Positions 8,421 through 17,648 are shown, numbered from the stretch's first letter. The stretch is 64,000 bases of DNA from Moraxella caprae DSM 19149 (GCF_000426885.1 NZ_KE384583.1:55322-119321); one strand, 5' to 3'. Translations and numbers: made by a program. The notes: a model not told the origin generated them from the sequence alone.

Positions 8421-9014
8421 ATGAAAAGATGTTTTTTATTATCTTTAATGGTTGTTGGTTTATCAGCTTATGCCAATAACGCACACGCCAATGACACTGC
8501 CACGATTGATGGCTATAAATTACACGGTTGTACCACAGGCGGAGGCAAAAATTACTGCACGACTGATAAAAAAGAAATTTCCAAAATTATCGGCAAAAGT
8601 AAAGAGTTAAAGACAGCGAATTTCGCCCAAAATAAAAAGCTAGTACAGCTATTTTATCAAGGAAAAAACTCCCCCATCACAGACATCTTTGTCATTGATG
8701 ATAAAGCAAAATCCATCTATCTTTATCCGCAATTTGCTTGGTTTAATTGGAGCATTGAGGAAAAGCAAACCTACCCCAAAAGAGCCCCAAAGGTCATTTC
8801 AAATAAAAAAAGTAACACTTTCTGTCTGCATCAGCCCTACGCATGGTTTGATAGTTACGAACAAGAAGGGCAAATTGTCACAAGGGCGATGGTGGAATAT
8901 GACATGGATGATGAGTTGCGGTATGTATGTACCAGTTTTGACAAATATGGCGACAAAGAATTTACATCAGATGAGCTCATCAAAGCCAAGGACTATCTTA
9001 AAATGGTAAAGTAA
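8421..9014 (+). CDS. Exported protein of unknown function (paralogue of 9111-9800)
   Basis: 197 residues with a clear cleavable signal peptide (MKRCFLLSLMVVGLSAYA, cleavage about residue 23 after AHA), so periplasmic or secreted. AAAGGA lies 9-14 bases before the ATG. The mature part has four or more cysteines (CTTGGGKNYC, FCLHQPY, YVCTSFD). It shares with the next gene the pattern of a short helix, then NFA-K-KL, then a VIDDKAKSIY-like strand, indicating a duplicated family. No known domain was recognised. Confidence 0.72.
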   Translation: MKRCFLLSLMVVGLSAYANNAHANDTATIDGYKLHGCTTGGGKNYCTTDKKEISKIIGKSKELKTANFAQNKKLVQLFYQGKNSPITDIFVIDDKAKSIYLYPQFAWFNWSIEEKQTYPKRAPKVISNKKSNTFCLHQPYAWFDSYEQEGQIVTRAMVEYDMDDELRYVCTSFDKYGDKEFTSDELIKAKDYLKMVK

Positions 9015-9110
9015 TTTTAATTAAGGGGCTTTTTAAATGCTGCAGAATGCCTAGCACACCCCCCTTTTAAATGAAAAGGCATATTAAAGCGTAAACACTT
9101 AGGATTTTTT

Positions 9111-9800
9111 ATGAAAAAAATTATTTTTTGCACCTTGATGATGGCTTTGGCAATGATGAGTCATGCTGATGAGTCGTATTGGTACGACATTCACTCTAAC
9201 ATCCCCCAAAAAACCATGAACAGCTATCGCATTCAGTGCTATTCAAAAGATGACATCTATTTGAAGATCGAGACCCTTGACAGTCAGCACCAGCCCTTTA
9301 ACTTCTGTGCACAGCCTGTGGTGAATGAAATTTTAAAGACCGCTCATGACATCAAGTCTCCGAATTTTGCCAAAGATTTAAAACTCATTGAATATCGACC
9401 TTATAATAACAAAACCTATAAAATGGCGGTCATCATTGATGAAAAAGACAAAAAAATCATTCCATCAACGTTTGTGTATGGTCATAGGGAATATTTTTTA
9501 AATAACACTAAAAAACCAATCAAACCTACATTAAAGGCATCTAAAGATTCCTATATGTACTGTTTTTCAGGTGATGCGAACGTTACTACCATAGATGAAA
9601 TGATGGCGGGTTCCAATCGCTCAAAAAATCATCTCTGTACGGTATTTTTGGGAGAGATTGATGGTTATTATGATTTTTTAGTGTTAGAAAGAGGCTATTA
9701 TTTCGGTGCAAAACTACCTGAACAGGACAAAGAAATCTCACAGATGATGACGCACCGAAACGCCAAAGAGCTAATTAAAAAAGCCAATCGCAAAAAATGA
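9111..9800 (+). CDS. Exported protein of unknown function (paralogue of 8421-9014)
   Basis: 229 residues with a signal peptide (MKKIIFCTLMMALAMMSHA, cleavage about residue 19). Cysteines appear at QCYSK, FNFCAQP, MYCFSG and HLCTVF, in roughly the order seen in the upstream protein, and SPNFAKDLKLIEYR aligns with TANFAQNKKLVQLF of that protein. It lies 96 bases downstream on the same strand, making a tandem pair that diverged after duplication. The function is unknown. A basic C-terminus (IKKANRKK) ends the protein. Confidence 0.7.
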   Translation: MKKIIFCTLMMALAMMSHADESYWYDIHSNIPQKTMNSYRIQCYSKDDIYLKIETLDSQHQPFNFCAQPVVNEILKTAHDIKSPNFAKDLKLIEYRPYNNKTYKMAVIIDEKDKKIIPSTFVYGHREYFLNNTKKPIKPTLKASKDSYMYCFSGDANVTTIDEMMAGSNRSKNHLCTVFLGEIDGYYDFLVLERGYYFGAKLPEQDKEISQMMTHRNAKELIKKANRKK

Positions 9801-9888
9801 TTGCTTAATATTGAGGGTGTGGGGCGAGATAGAATATAAACCCCCACATCATCAATAGTATTTAAGACTCCTTACAAGCCTAAGCCTT

Positions 9889-10923
9889 TCACACGCTTAG
9901 GCTCTCCATGCTCCACCGTGGCACGCACGCCACCGACAAATCGTCTGTTTGTCCCATGCTAAGACGGCAATACCCTGCATAGGCTATCATCGCCCCGTTA
10001 TCAGTGCATAGGTGCAACGGGGCATAATGCACGCTCGCCCCCATCTTGGCAAGGGCGATCTCCAAATGCGCGCGTAGGCTCGCATTGGCGGACACACCCC
10101 CTGCAATGACGAGCTGTGTTAGCCCTGTTTGTTTTAGGGCTTTGGTGCATTTTTTGACGAGTGTATCCACCACCGCATACTGAAAACTTGCCGAAATGTC
10201 CGCCCGCACCACAGGATCAGTATCACTCCCTTTGGTGTCCTTGATGAGATTATGCACGGCTGTTTTCATGCCACTAAAACTAAAATCTAGCCCACGACCC
10301 ATCATCGGACGTGGCAAATCATAGGCATGGGGGTTGCCCCCTTTGGCAAGTCGCTCCACGTTCGGCCCCCCAGGGTAAGGCAGACCGAGCATTTTGGCGG
10401 TTTTATCAAAACACTCACCCACCGCATCATCAATGCTCTCGCCCAATATCTCATACCGCCCCACGCCGTCCGCTCGCACCAGCATAGTATGACCGCCCGA
10501 GACAAGCAGACAGACAAAGGGAAAATTGACCCCCTTATCATTTTCTATCATCGGAGCCAGCAGGTGCCCTTCCATGTGATGAACGCCAATGGCAGGCACG
10601 CCAAGCCCATAGGCAAGCGTCCGCCCAAATAACACTCCTGTCATGAGCGCCCCAATCAGCCCCGGCCCTTTGGTGTAGGCGACCGCATCAATGTCGGATT
10701 TGGCGATATTTGCCTTATCCAGCAGCTCATTAAATAATGGTACAAGTTTACGAATGTGGTCTCTACTGGCAAGCTCAGGCACGACCCCGCCATAAGTGGC
10801 GTGTAGCTCAATCTGGCTATACAGCACCTGTGCCAACAACCCACCTTGACCGCCGTTTAGCTCACTGTCATAAATGGCAAGTCCTGTTTCATCGCAGGAC
10901 GTTTCTAAACCTAATACTTTCAT
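9889..10923 (-). CDS. tsaD: tRNA N6-adenosine threonylcarbamoyltransferase TsaD
   Basis: Transfers the threonylcarbamoyl group to A37 of ANN-decoding tRNAs, working with TsaB/TsaE and TsaC. 344 residues, the normal bacterial length. Visible marks: N-terminal [12 protein letters not shown] (ASKHA fold), [12 protein letters not shown], the metal-binding [10 protein letters not shown] (about residue 114), [31 protein letters not shown] nucleotide loop, and C-terminal [10 protein letters not shown] with [10 protein letters not shown]. It is transcribed away from coaE and stands alone on its strand here. Confidence 0.96.
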   Translation of the reverse strand: MKVLGLETSCDETGLAIYDSELNGGQGGLLAQVLYSQIELHATYGGVVPELASRDHIRKLVPLFNELLDKANIAKSDIDAVAYTKGPGLIGALMTGVLFGRTLAYGLGVPAIGVHHMEGHLLAPMIENDKGVNFPFVCLLVSGGHTMLVRADGVGRYEILGESIDDAVGECFDKTAKMLGLPYPGGPNVERLAKGGNPHAYDLPRPMMGRGLDFSFSGMKTAVHNLIKDTKGSDTDPVVRADISASFQYAVVDTLVKKCTKALKQTGLTQLVIAGGVSANASLRAHLEIALAKMGASVHYAPLHLCTDNGAMIAYAGYCRLSMGQTDDLSVACVPRWSMESLSV

Positions 10924-11097
10924 GATTTCTTTTCCAAAAATTTGGGGTATTATAGCATTTTTTAGATGATTGACATTCAGATAAAGATTTTTGATTTTTA
11001 ATATTGTTAAATTTTATTTTATAAATCATTGATAAGATTAAAATTATTTAAAAATCACAATCTACCCCTACCAATTGCCAAACCTTTATTATAAACT

Positions 11098-11237
11098 ACA
11101 CCCAGCGAATTTGATATTTACCACGGCTTTGTAGGAACTGGCTCCGCATGTCCTTTGATAACAAATCAATTTTTATAGGCGTGCTCAGCACGCCCCTACA
11201 CCCACACATCATAAATTTGTGGTAATTTGAAAGTTCT
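11098..11237. repeat. Dispersed repeat family A, copy 2
   Basis: Begins ACACCCA, then TTGATATTTACCACGG, a GCTCCGCATGTCCTTTGATAA core, GGCGTGCTCAGCACGCCCCTAC, CACACATCATAAA and TTTGTGGTAATTTGAAAGT. ATTTACCAC and GTGGTAATTT are inverted partners near the ends. The outer right end (TTGGGTGT in the best copy) has decayed. It occupies the gap between tsaD and coaE and ends about 40 bases before the coaE start; the rest of the 354-base gap is plain AT-rich DNA. Confidence 0.75.
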
Positions 11238-11277
11238 TTGATTATAAACATCCTTTGATCATTTAAAAAGACAAACC

Positions 11278-11925
11278 ATGCCAAACACCCCCACCCCCCC
11301 TTTTATCATCGGCTTAACAGGCGGTATCGGTAGCGGAAAAACCGCCGTGAGCGACCATTTTGCCACGCTTGGCACAGATGTGATAGACGCTGATGTCATC
11401 AGCCACGCCATCACCGCCAAAGGCTCACCTGTGTTAGACGAGCTTGCCCACGCCTTTGGGACGGATATTCTTACAGACGGCGTGCTTAACCGAACTTACC
11501 TGCGTGAGCTTGTCTTTGCTGACCCTGCCAAACTTGCCACGCTAAACGCCATCACCCACCCTGCCATACGCACCCAAATCAAGCATGAGCTTGACCACGC
11601 CAGTAGCCCCTACGCCATATTATCCGCCCCGCTTTTGTTAGAGAGTATCAAGGGCGATGATAAGGGCTTGACCGCCCTTTGTGATAGGATTTTGGTTGTG
11701 GACGTGCCGACAGAGTTGCAAGTTCAGCGAGCTGTCAAGCGAGACGGACAGGGCAATAAGGACATTTTGGCAATCATTGATAAGCAAATCAGCCGAGATA
11801 TACGCCTATCCTATGCCGATGACGTGATAGATAATTCAGGCAGTTTAGATGATTTATACCGCCAAATCAATGCGTTACATCAAAAATATCTGGCTATGGC
11901 AAACGATTTGGCAAAAGACAAATGA
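11278..11925 (+). CDS. coaE: Dephospho-CoA kinase
   Basis: Phosphorylates the 3'-hydroxyl of dephospho-CoA, the last step of coenzyme A synthesis. 215 residues. The P-loop is GLTGGIGSGKTAVS (about residues 12-25), followed by the DADVISHAI acid motif, a lid region with FADPAKLATLNAITHPAIR, and APLLLES, all typical of CoaE. The family's frequent partners pilD and yacG are absent here. A TGTAAGC/GCTTACA inverted repeat (11940-11957) lies just after the stop. Confidence 0.95.
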   Translation: MPNTPTPPFIIGLTGGIGSGKTAVSDHFATLGTDVIDADVISHAITAKGSPVLDELAHAFGTDILTDGVLNRTYLRELVFADPAKLATLNAITHPAIRTQIKHELDHASSPYAILSAPLLLESIKGDDKGLTALCDRILVVDVPTELQVQRAVKRDGQGNKDILAIIDKQISRDIRLSYADDVIDNSGSLDDLYRQINALHQKYLAMANDLAKDK

Positions 11926-12106
11926 TTTAAAAAGCACCTTGTAAGCAAATGCTTACACGCATTGATGACATTGGCGTATTTTCTTAGGGGCTAGATTTTG
12001 GCATAATACACCCATCAGCAAGGAGACGGCAAATGGATAAGCCAACATGGACGAGAGCTGATATTATGGAAGCCTTTACGGATAACGCAAGTAGCAAAAC
12101 CCCTAT

Positions 12107-12144
12107 AAAACCACAAACTCCCCCAAGTTTGTGGTTTTGTTTTT
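12107..12144 (+). terminator. Intrinsic terminator
   Basis: AAAACCACAAACT (12107-12119) pairs perfectly with AGTTTGTGGTTTT (12126-12138), followed by GTTTTTA. It would end transcription from coaE or the small ORF. Confidence 0.8.
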
Positions 12145-12193
12145 ATGGTTTCATGCCATTATTAACTTTTAAAATTATCAGCACACCAAAAAT

Positions 12194-12226
12194 AAAAAAG
12201 ACAAACATTGAAGTTTGTCTTTTTTA
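12194..12226 (-). terminator. Intrinsic terminator of the BON-LysM gene
   Basis: AAAAAAGACAAAC and GTTTGTCTTTTTT form a hairpin with a short ATTGAA loop, just after the stop of the minus-strand gene. It is symmetric enough to work in both directions. Confidence 0.75.
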
Positions 12227-12237
12227 TGAGTCAGTGA

Positions 12238-12729
12238 TTAAGCAGGGATACGCAACACTTGTCCCACATAGATTTTGTCAGGGTGTGATAGCAGTGGCTG
12301 ATTCGCTTCAAAGATTTTGTTGTAATCATTGGCATTGCCGTACATTTCTTTGGCGATTTTAGATAGGGTATCGCCTGATTTGACGGTATAAAAACGAGAC
12401 TCAGGCTCAGGGGTTGCTAAGGTTAATTGGTCGTCCACTTGGGCAACGTGCTGAACGTTACCTGCGGCAAGTACCGCTTTTTCACGGTCGGCTTGTGAAG
12501 CGGCGGTACCTGACAGCACCACCGTGTCAGTGTCGCCATTGTAGCTGACTTTTAAGCCGTCAATCTTGGCATTGGCTTGCACACGAGATAATAGCAAGTT
12601 GGCAATCTCTTGGGCATTTGGCTCAGCAGGGGCTGATGGTGTCGCCACAGGGGCTGGGACCGACTCTTCTTTTTTGTTACGGTTAAATACTTTATCGCCG
12701 ATGTCTTTGGCAAAACTAAAAATACCCAT
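12238..12729 (-). CDS. kbp: BON and LysM domain protein (YgaU/Kbp-like)
   Basis: 163 residues. Order: short N-terminal segment (GIFSFAKDIGDKVFNRNK), an Ala/Pro-rich linker (residues about 22-38), a BON domain (VQANAKIDGLKVSYNGDTDTV region, residues about 50-105), and a C-terminal LysM repeat (YTVKSGDTLSKIAKEMYG onward, about 112-161). This is the architecture of E. coli Kbp/YgaU, a cytoplasmic potassium-binding protein; no signal peptide is visible here either. The potassium role is by family analogy only. It is probably monocistronic, with a terminator directly after it. Confidence 0.85.
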   Translation of the reverse strand: MGIFSFAKDIGDKVFNRNKKEESVPAPVATPSAPAEPNAQEIANLLLSRVQANAKIDGLKVSYNGDTDTVVLSGTAASQADREKAVLAAGNVQHVAQVDDQLTLATPEPESRFYTVKSGDTLSKIAKEMYGNANDYNKIFEANQPLLSHPDKIYVGQVLRIPA

Positions 12730-12876
12730 GATGACTCCTTATTTGGATTTGATAGAAAGTGTGTTGACATTTAGATGATTTGTCTAGCAACCATCCTTAA
12801 AAAACTCCTTACTATCTTAGTATAAAATGATAAAAATTTGCACTGCATTTATGCGTAAAATTGTTATACTTATGTA

Positions 12877-12909
12877 ATAAAAAAACCACTTTTTAAAACT
12901 AAAAAGTGG
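12877..12909 (-). terminator. Intrinsic terminator after acpP
   Basis: CCACTTTTT (12886-12894) pairs with AAAAAGTGG (12901-12909) around a 6-base loop; on the minus strand a T-run follows the stem. It marks the end of the fabD-fabG-acpP unit. Confidence 0.75.
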
Positions 12910-12932
12910 CGTGTGTTTGACTTCTACCTAAT

Positions 12933-13166
12933 TTACACTTTGGCAGACACGTAGTCAATGGCTTTTTGAACGGTGGTTAGCTCAGCTGAATCTTCGTCAG
13001 GAATGGTAATACCAAACTCATTTTCAAACGCCATCACAAGCTCCACTAAGTCAAGAGAGTCTGCACCTAGGTCGTCCATGAAAGACGCTGCATTGTTAAT
13101 TTCGTCAGCATTTAGGCTAAGTTGCTCGGCAACGGCCGCTTTTACTTTGGCTTCGATATCGCTCAT
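12933..13166 (-). CDS. acpP: Acyl carrier protein
   Basis: Carries growing acyl chains on a phosphopantetheine arm in fatty acid synthesis. 77 residues from ATG at 13166; this start is chosen because AAGGA precedes it and the protein begins [12 protein letters not shown] as usual. The phosphopantetheine serine is in [12 protein letters not shown] (Ser about 37). Strongly acidic, with helix II intact. Third gene in the order fabD-fabG-acpP, 157 bases after fabG, so it may also have its own promoter for high expression. Confidence 0.97.
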   Translation of the reverse strand: MSDIEAKVKAAVAEQLSLNADEINNAASFMDDLGADSLDLVELVMAFENEFGITIPDEDSAELTTVQKAIDYVSAKV

Positions 13167-13323
13167 AAGAGTATCCTTTTTAACATGGGAATTTAAGAAA
13201 ATCAGCACCAATGATTTGATGACTGAAAACTTGTGTATGATAAAACATTTTTGTCATTTATGCAAGTGCTATTAGTACGCTCGTTCACAAATTTACATAA
13301 AATCGTGACGTACACGTGACAAA

Positions 13324-14052
13324 TCACATGTACATGCCACCATTGACCGCCAACACTTCGCCTGTGATGTAGCTTGCCCCATCACTTGCCAAAAACGACA
13401 CCGCTGCGGCAATCTCCTCAGGCTGAGCCATACGCCCAAGCGGTACAGCATCTAGCATAGAGTTTACCAAACGCTCGTCTAGCTCTTCGGTCATGTCCGT
13501 CTCGACAAAACCAGGGGCGACACAGTTTACCGTAACCCCACGAGAGCCAATCTCACGAGCCAACGCACGGGTAAAGCCTTCCACGCCTGCCTTGGACGCG
13601 GCATAGTTGGTCTGACCTGCGTTACCCATCTGCCCGACCACGGATGTGACGTTGATGATACGTCCAGAGCGGGCTTTCATCATGCCACGCACCGCACGGC
13701 GACTCATGCGATAGATGGCGGTTAAGTTGGTATCAAGCACGCTCGCCCAGTCTTCATCTTTCATACGCATGAGCAGACCGTCTTTGGTAATGCCTGCGTT
13801 ATTGACCAGTACATTGACCGAGCCGTACACGCTGTCAATCTCTTCAAAGAGTTTATCAATCGCCGCATCATCACAGACATCAAGCACACGCCCGATACCC
13901 CCCGACTCGGACAGATACTCTTCTATCGCTTCCGCTCCACGCTCGCTGGTGGCGGTACCAATGACAAAATGCCCTTCACTGGCAAACTGCTCGGCAATGG
14001 CACGCCCGATACCACGGCTCGCCCCTGTGACTAGGATAATCTTACGACTCAT
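13324..14052 (-). CDS. fabG: 3-oxoacyl-ACP reductase
   Basis: NADPH-dependent reduction of 3-ketoacyl-ACP in fatty acid elongation. 242 residues. Short-chain dehydrogenase signs: TGASRGIGRAIAEQF nucleotide loop (residues about 8-22), NNAGITKD, the catalytic Ser in NVTSVVGQMG, and YAASKAG (Tyr-xxx-Lys, about residues 149-153). Its start lies 11 bases inside the end of fabD, indicating coupled translation. Confidence 0.96.
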   Translation of the reverse strand: MSRKIILVTGASRGIGRAIAEQFASEGHFVIGTATSERGAEAIEEYLSESGGIGRVLDVCDDAAIDKLFEEIDSVYGSVNVLVNNAGITKDGLLMRMKDEDWASVLDTNLTAIYRMSRRAVRGMMKARSGRIINVTSVVGQMGNAGQTNYAASKAGVEGFTRALAREIGSRGVTVNCVAPGFVETDMTEELDERLVNSMLDAVPLGRMAQPEEIAAAVSFLASDGASYITGEVLAVNGGMYM

Positions 14053-14989
14053 GTAATTGCTCCAATTTTTCTAAACGTGCTAATTTGTCCGTCGGCAAAG
14101 CGACAATCGGTGTCTCTTGACGTTTGGCAAGATTAGACAGGACATTGCCCGGCCCGCACTCAATCACAACATCGATTTGTTTATCGGCAAGTTTTTGCAT
14201 GGTTTGTGACCACAGCACTGGCATGGAGAGCTGTTCGGTGAGAGCGGTCTTGATGTCGCTGACATGCTTATGCACTTGGGCATGACGGTTTTGGATGACA
14301 GGGATTTGGGCGGTGGCAAATTCGGTCGTATCCAAAAGTTTTGCCAATGCGTCGCTGGCAGGGTTCATCAGCTCACAGTGCGACGGCACAGAGACTTTGA
14401 GTGGCACCGCCTTTTTGCCCAGTGACTCTACCGCTGACAGCACATGGCTCACACCCACTTGTGTGCCTGCAATCACCACTTGTCCGGGGTTATTAAAGTT
14501 GGCAGGACCCACAATGCCTGCGTTTTCGGTAGCATCTTCGCACAGACTGGCAACCTGCTCATCATCCAACCCCAGCACCGCCACCATCTGCGTGTCTATC
14601 CCTGCCACCGCCCCTGTCATGAGCTTGCCACGCTCATGCACGAGCTTGACCGCATCTGTCAGGCTAAGCACGCCACTTGCCACCAGTGCCGAGTACTCAC
14701 CGAGCGAATGCCCTGCCAAGCACAGCGGTGTTATCCCCTGTGCTGACAGTTTGTCTTTGACAATCTGCCAAATCGCCACGCTCGCTGTGAGCAGAGCAGG
14801 CTGAGTAAATTCGGTCTTATTAAGACGGCTCTCATCATGGGTTATCTCCCACAAATCCACGCCCAACGCACCACTTGCTTCGTCAAACGTAGTCTTTACC
14901 ACACTAAAATGCTCGGCAAGCTCATCCATCATGCCAATGGTCTGCGACCCTTGACCAGGGAAAATCACTGCCACACGTTTTGTTGTCAT
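14042..14989 (-). CDS. fabD: Malonyl-CoA:ACP transacylase
   Basis: Loads malonyl units onto ACP for fatty acid synthesis. About 315 residues from ATG at 14989, where the protein begins MTTKRVAVIFPGQGSQ as the family does; an upstream in-frame ATG at 15013 has no better ribosome site. The active-site serine is in GHSLGEYSALVASG (about residue 92), with SVPSHCELM containing the catalytic His (about residue 201). First gene of a fabD-fabG-acpP unit; plsX and fabH, which often precede fabD, are not here. Confidence 0.96.
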   Translation of the reverse strand: MTTKRVAVIFPGQGSQTIGMMDELAEHFSVVKTTFDEASGALGVDLWEITHDESRLNKTEFTQPALLTASVAIWQIVKDKLSAQGITPLCLAGHSLGEYSALVASGVLSLTDAVKLVHERGKLMTGAVAGIDTQMVAVLGLDDEQVASLCEDATENAGIVGPANFNNPGQVVIAGTQVGVSHVLSAVESLGKKAVPLKVSVPSHCELMNPASDALAKLLDTTEFATAQIPVIQNRHAQVHKHVSDIKTALTEQLSMPVLWSQTMQKLADKQIDVVIECGPGNVLSNLAKRQETPIVALPTDKLARLEKLEQLHES

Positions 14990-15202
14990 GTTACACCATT
15001 TTTTATCAAACATTCATCACGCTGATGAACGTATCATTTTACCATAAATAATAAACATTTGTTTACAAATTATCGATTAAATTTACAAACAAATTTTTTA
15101 CAATTTAATGTCCGATAACCATTTTTATAAAACAGCTCTTGTTTAAAGCAAACTACACCATAAAAGCAGGCACGTCCCACTAATGGCAATCAATAATTTA
15201 AA

Positions 15203-15241
15203 ACAAAAAAGCCAAGCTCATGCGGTCATGGAACTTGGCTT
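15203..15241 (-). terminator. Intrinsic terminator after rpmF
   Basis: AAGCCAAG (15209-15216) pairs with CTTGGCTT (15234-15241), and the minus strand continues into a T-run. It separates yceD-rpmF from the fab genes, which therefore need their own promoter. Confidence 0.75.
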
Positions 15242-15275
15242 AGGCTTGGTTTTTACAAGGTAGAAACCAAACAAA

Positions 15276-15458
15276 TTAGCTTTCGGCGGCTACTTTAAAT
15301 AGCTGACGACCACGGTAAAAACCGTCTTTGGTCGCATGATGACGAATGTGTTTTTCGCCAGTGGTAGAATCAATGCTTAGAGTGGCAACGCTGATACGGT
15401 CGTGAGAACGACGCATATCACGGCGTGAACGGCTTTTGCGGTTTTGTTGAACTGCCAT
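15276..15458 (-). CDS. rpmF: 50S ribosomal protein L32
   Basis: 60-residue basic ribosomal protein. The start at 15458 is supported by TTAGGAGCT just upstream and by the canonical opening [20 protein letters not shown]. The C-terminal half carries [15 protein letters not shown]. The zinc-ribbon cysteines of some L32 proteins are absent, as in other gammaproteobacterial forms. It follows yceD on the same strand after 174 bases. Confidence 0.97.
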   Translation of the reverse strand: MAVQQNRKSRSRRDMRRSHDRISVATLSIDSTTGEKHIRHHATKDGFYRGRQLFKVAAES

Positions 15459-15632
15459 GATAGCTCCTAAAATAAAGTACGGCAAATGACTGCCAAATTT
15501 AATGAAAGTGGGTATCTGTGGCGGTAGCATCATTTTCGCCTAATCAAATGGGTGCAGATACATTAAACGCCCTATTATACCAAAAATTTGACATTTTAAA
15601 AGCCTATTTTTGCAAAATTTACAAAATATTGC

Positions 15633-16184
15633 TTAGCCCGACAGTTTACCCTTTAACTGCTCCAACACAGCAAAGGGGTTTTCGGCAGGTTCGTCCGCCA
15701 CATCGCCCACGCTGTCCGTGTGCATGTCGCAGTCGTCATGGCGTGGCGAGAGCGGAATGGCAAGCAGTAGCTCATCTTCTAGCATGTCCTCCACAGGGAG
15801 TATTTTTTTGCCATCGGGACAAATCTCATCTAGCAGGACATAATCTGCCGTCTCATCTAGGGCTTCTAGGTAGCCAATCTTGTTTTCGCTCTCTAAGATT
15901 GCCATGCGGTAATTGCCCGAGACATCCACAGGCATGGAGTTAAGACAGCGTTGGCACGCCACGGACAGCACCGCTTTGACATCATAGGTTAGCCACAGGA
16001 TTTTGTCTTGTCGGGCGAGCGTTAAGGCAACGCTTAGCACATCATCACTAGCGATAACCTGCCCTGCTAGGCGTGGCAAGGCAGTCACAGGAACATCGCC
16101 CTGCCATGTAAAGCCGATGTCTGCCCATTTGTCAAAGGCGATGTTTTGGGGCAGTGTGGCTGATTGGTGCGTGGGTGCGGTCAT
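15633..16184 (-). CDS. yceD: YceD family protein (DUF177)
   Basis: 183 residues of the YceD/DUF177 family, which is almost always encoded next to rpmF and is linked to 23S rRNA/large-subunit biogenesis (family knowledge). Two-cysteine motif VACQRCLNSM at about residues 75-80 and the acidic C-terminus (VGDVADEPAENPFAVLEQLKG) with NPFAVL are hallmarks. First gene of the yceD-rpmF unit. Confidence 0.9.
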   Translation of the reverse strand: MTAPTHQSATLPQNIAFDKWADIGFTWQGDVPVTALPRLAGQVIASDDVLSVALTLARQDKILWLTYDVKAVLSVACQRCLNSMPVDVSGNYRMAILESENKIGYLEALDETADYVLLDEICPDGKKILPVEDMLEDELLLAIPLSPRHDDCDMHTDSVGDVADEPAENPFAVLEQLKGKLSG

Positions 16185-16294
16185 CTTGTCATCATCATAA
16201 AAATTTGGCTTATTATTTCATAAAACCTGCCAAAATTCACGCAAAATTTGTGGAGCGTGGTATAATTTTTGTTTTTAGATTCAGATAACACCCC

Positions 16295-16975
16295 ATGAGC
16301 ACCACTGATTTTAGCAAGCTGGGTCTGCACACCCAAACATCACTCTGGCAAGCCTTTTATGATGACAAAACCATACAGGCGTGCGTGGCAGACGTGTGCC
16401 GTTTTGATGAGACATATCGCACGCTAAAACAGACATGGCAAACCCTAAGCGATGATGAGCATGAACAGACCGACTGGCTCATCACCCTATTTAATCATCT
16501 CTATCAGCACAGCGCCATGCCGACCCTACTTGTACGTGGTAAGAGCGAACCTGAATACTTTGCTGGCAAAGACGGCATGCCTGCTCGCATTGAGTTCGCT
16601 CACGGGTTTTTCCAAAGTGCGTTGCATGAGATAAGCCATTGGTGCGTGGCAGGGGCGACACGCAGGGGACTTGATGATTTTGGCTATTGGTACTGCCCTG
16701 ACGGGCGAGATGAGATGACCCAACGCCAGTTTGAGAAGGCAGAAATCAAACCCCAAGCCATCGAATGCCTGCTGTCATTGGCGTTGGGGCGGTATTTTTA
16801 TGTCTCAGCGGACAACCTAAATGCCGATTTTGACACATCAAACAGCACCTTTGCCACAGACGTGTACGCCCAAGCTCATGCCTATTTGCAAAATCCACAC
16901 GCACCGTCTTGCCTTTTATCCAAAGATGCCAAACGCCTGATTTGGGTGTGTTTAGACATGAATATGGCAAGGTAA
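16295..16975 (+). CDS. epmC: Elongation factor P hydroxylase EpmC
   Basis: Hydroxylates the beta-lysylated lysine of EF-P (formerly YfcM). 226 residues. The family core is visible: LLVRGKSEPEYF, ARIEFAHGFFQSALHEISHW (metal-binding HExxH-like HEISH at about residue 111), CVAGATRRGLDDFGYWYCPD and QFEKAEIKPQAIEC. Divergent from yceD with about 110 bases between them. EpmA/EpmB are not in the window. Confidence 0.92.
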   Translation: MSTTDFSKLGLHTQTSLWQAFYDDKTIQACVADVCRFDETYRTLKQTWQTLSDDEHEQTDWLITLFNHLYQHSAMPTLLVRGKSEPEYFAGKDGMPARIEFAHGFFQSALHEISHWCVAGATRRGLDDFGYWYCPDGRDEMTQRQFEKAEIKPQAIECLLSLALGRYFYVSADNLNADFDTSNSTFATDVYAQAHAYLQNPHAPSCLLSKDAKRLIWVCLDMNMAR

Positions 16976-17046
16976 ACGGGGAATTTATAAATATCATTTG
17001 CCCCCATAAACCCATCTAACACATTATCAATTTGTAAGGACAATCC

Positions 17047-17595
17047 ATGAAAACACTCTATATCCATCCCGACAACCCCCAACCCCGCCTGATAGACGAA
17101 ACGGCAACTACCTTATCATCAGGCAAAGTCATCATCACACCGACCGAGTGTGGCTATCGTTTCGCCTTTGGGATGAATGCCAAAGACGCCTTTGAACGCT
17201 TGGTGCGTCTGGGACTAGATGAGTCCGATTTGCTACTGGTGTGCCAAAACATCAGTCAGCTGTCGGACGTGGCGGTCGTGGCAAATGATGCTTTTCGTAC
17301 CCTAAAAAGCGACTTTACACCCCATCACGCCTTTGTCTTGGAGCCGACCAAAGTGGTCAATAAAAAAATCATCAGCAAAAAATCACTTCGCTTTACCACG
17401 TCCGCCACGCCCGTGATGATGGCACTGTTAGAGCAAATTGGCGAGCCGTTTTTCATCGCTCCACTCGTCTATCAAGGCGAGCCTGTCAGCGAACATTATG
17501 ACATCACGGACAAATTAGACTCACAAGCAGACATTTTTGTGGATGTGGGCGTGATTGATGATATTGAGATAAGCGTGGTTGATTTGATGGATTAG
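17047..17595 (+). CDS. YciO/YrdC/Sua5-like protein
   Basis: 182 residues of the YrdC-like fold, whose best-known member makes threonylcarbamoyl-AMP for tRNA t6A. N-terminus with YIHPDNPQPRLIDETATTL and GKVIITPTECGYRFAFG resembles YciO (PTDSGYALG-type motif). It is shorter than YciO (~206) and the usual S-Q-PxD motifs are replaced (LRFTTSATPVMMALLEQIG). The exact substrate is therefore uncertain. It lies 71 bases after epmC on the same strand, with AAGGACA before the ATG. Confidence 0.78.
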   Translation: MKTLYIHPDNPQPRLIDETATTLSSGKVIITPTECGYRFAFGMNAKDAFERLVRLGLDESDLLLVCQNISQLSDVAVVANDAFRTLKSDFTPHHAFVLEPTKVVNKKIISKKSLRFTTSATPVMMALLEQIGEPFFIAPLVYQGEPVSEHYDITDKLDSQADIFVDVGVIDDIEISVVDLMD

Positions 17596-17648
17596 GATTT
17601 ATTTTTAAAATCCAAACCTTAACTCAATAATACCAATTTTAAAAAACA

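Larger units (their letters stand above)
12033..12362 (+). other. Weak ORF with good ribosome site running into a terminator
   Basis: An ATG at 12033 has AAGGAG at ideal spacing and a CATAAT -10-like hexamer at 12002-12007. The first ~26 codons (MDKPTWTRADIMEAF...) look coding, but the frame then passes through the terminator at 12107-12144 and antisense to the BON-LysM gene. This suggests the 5' remnant of a gene cut off by rearrangement, or a short leader-like peptide. The full-length ORF product is unlikely to be real. Confidence 0.25.
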
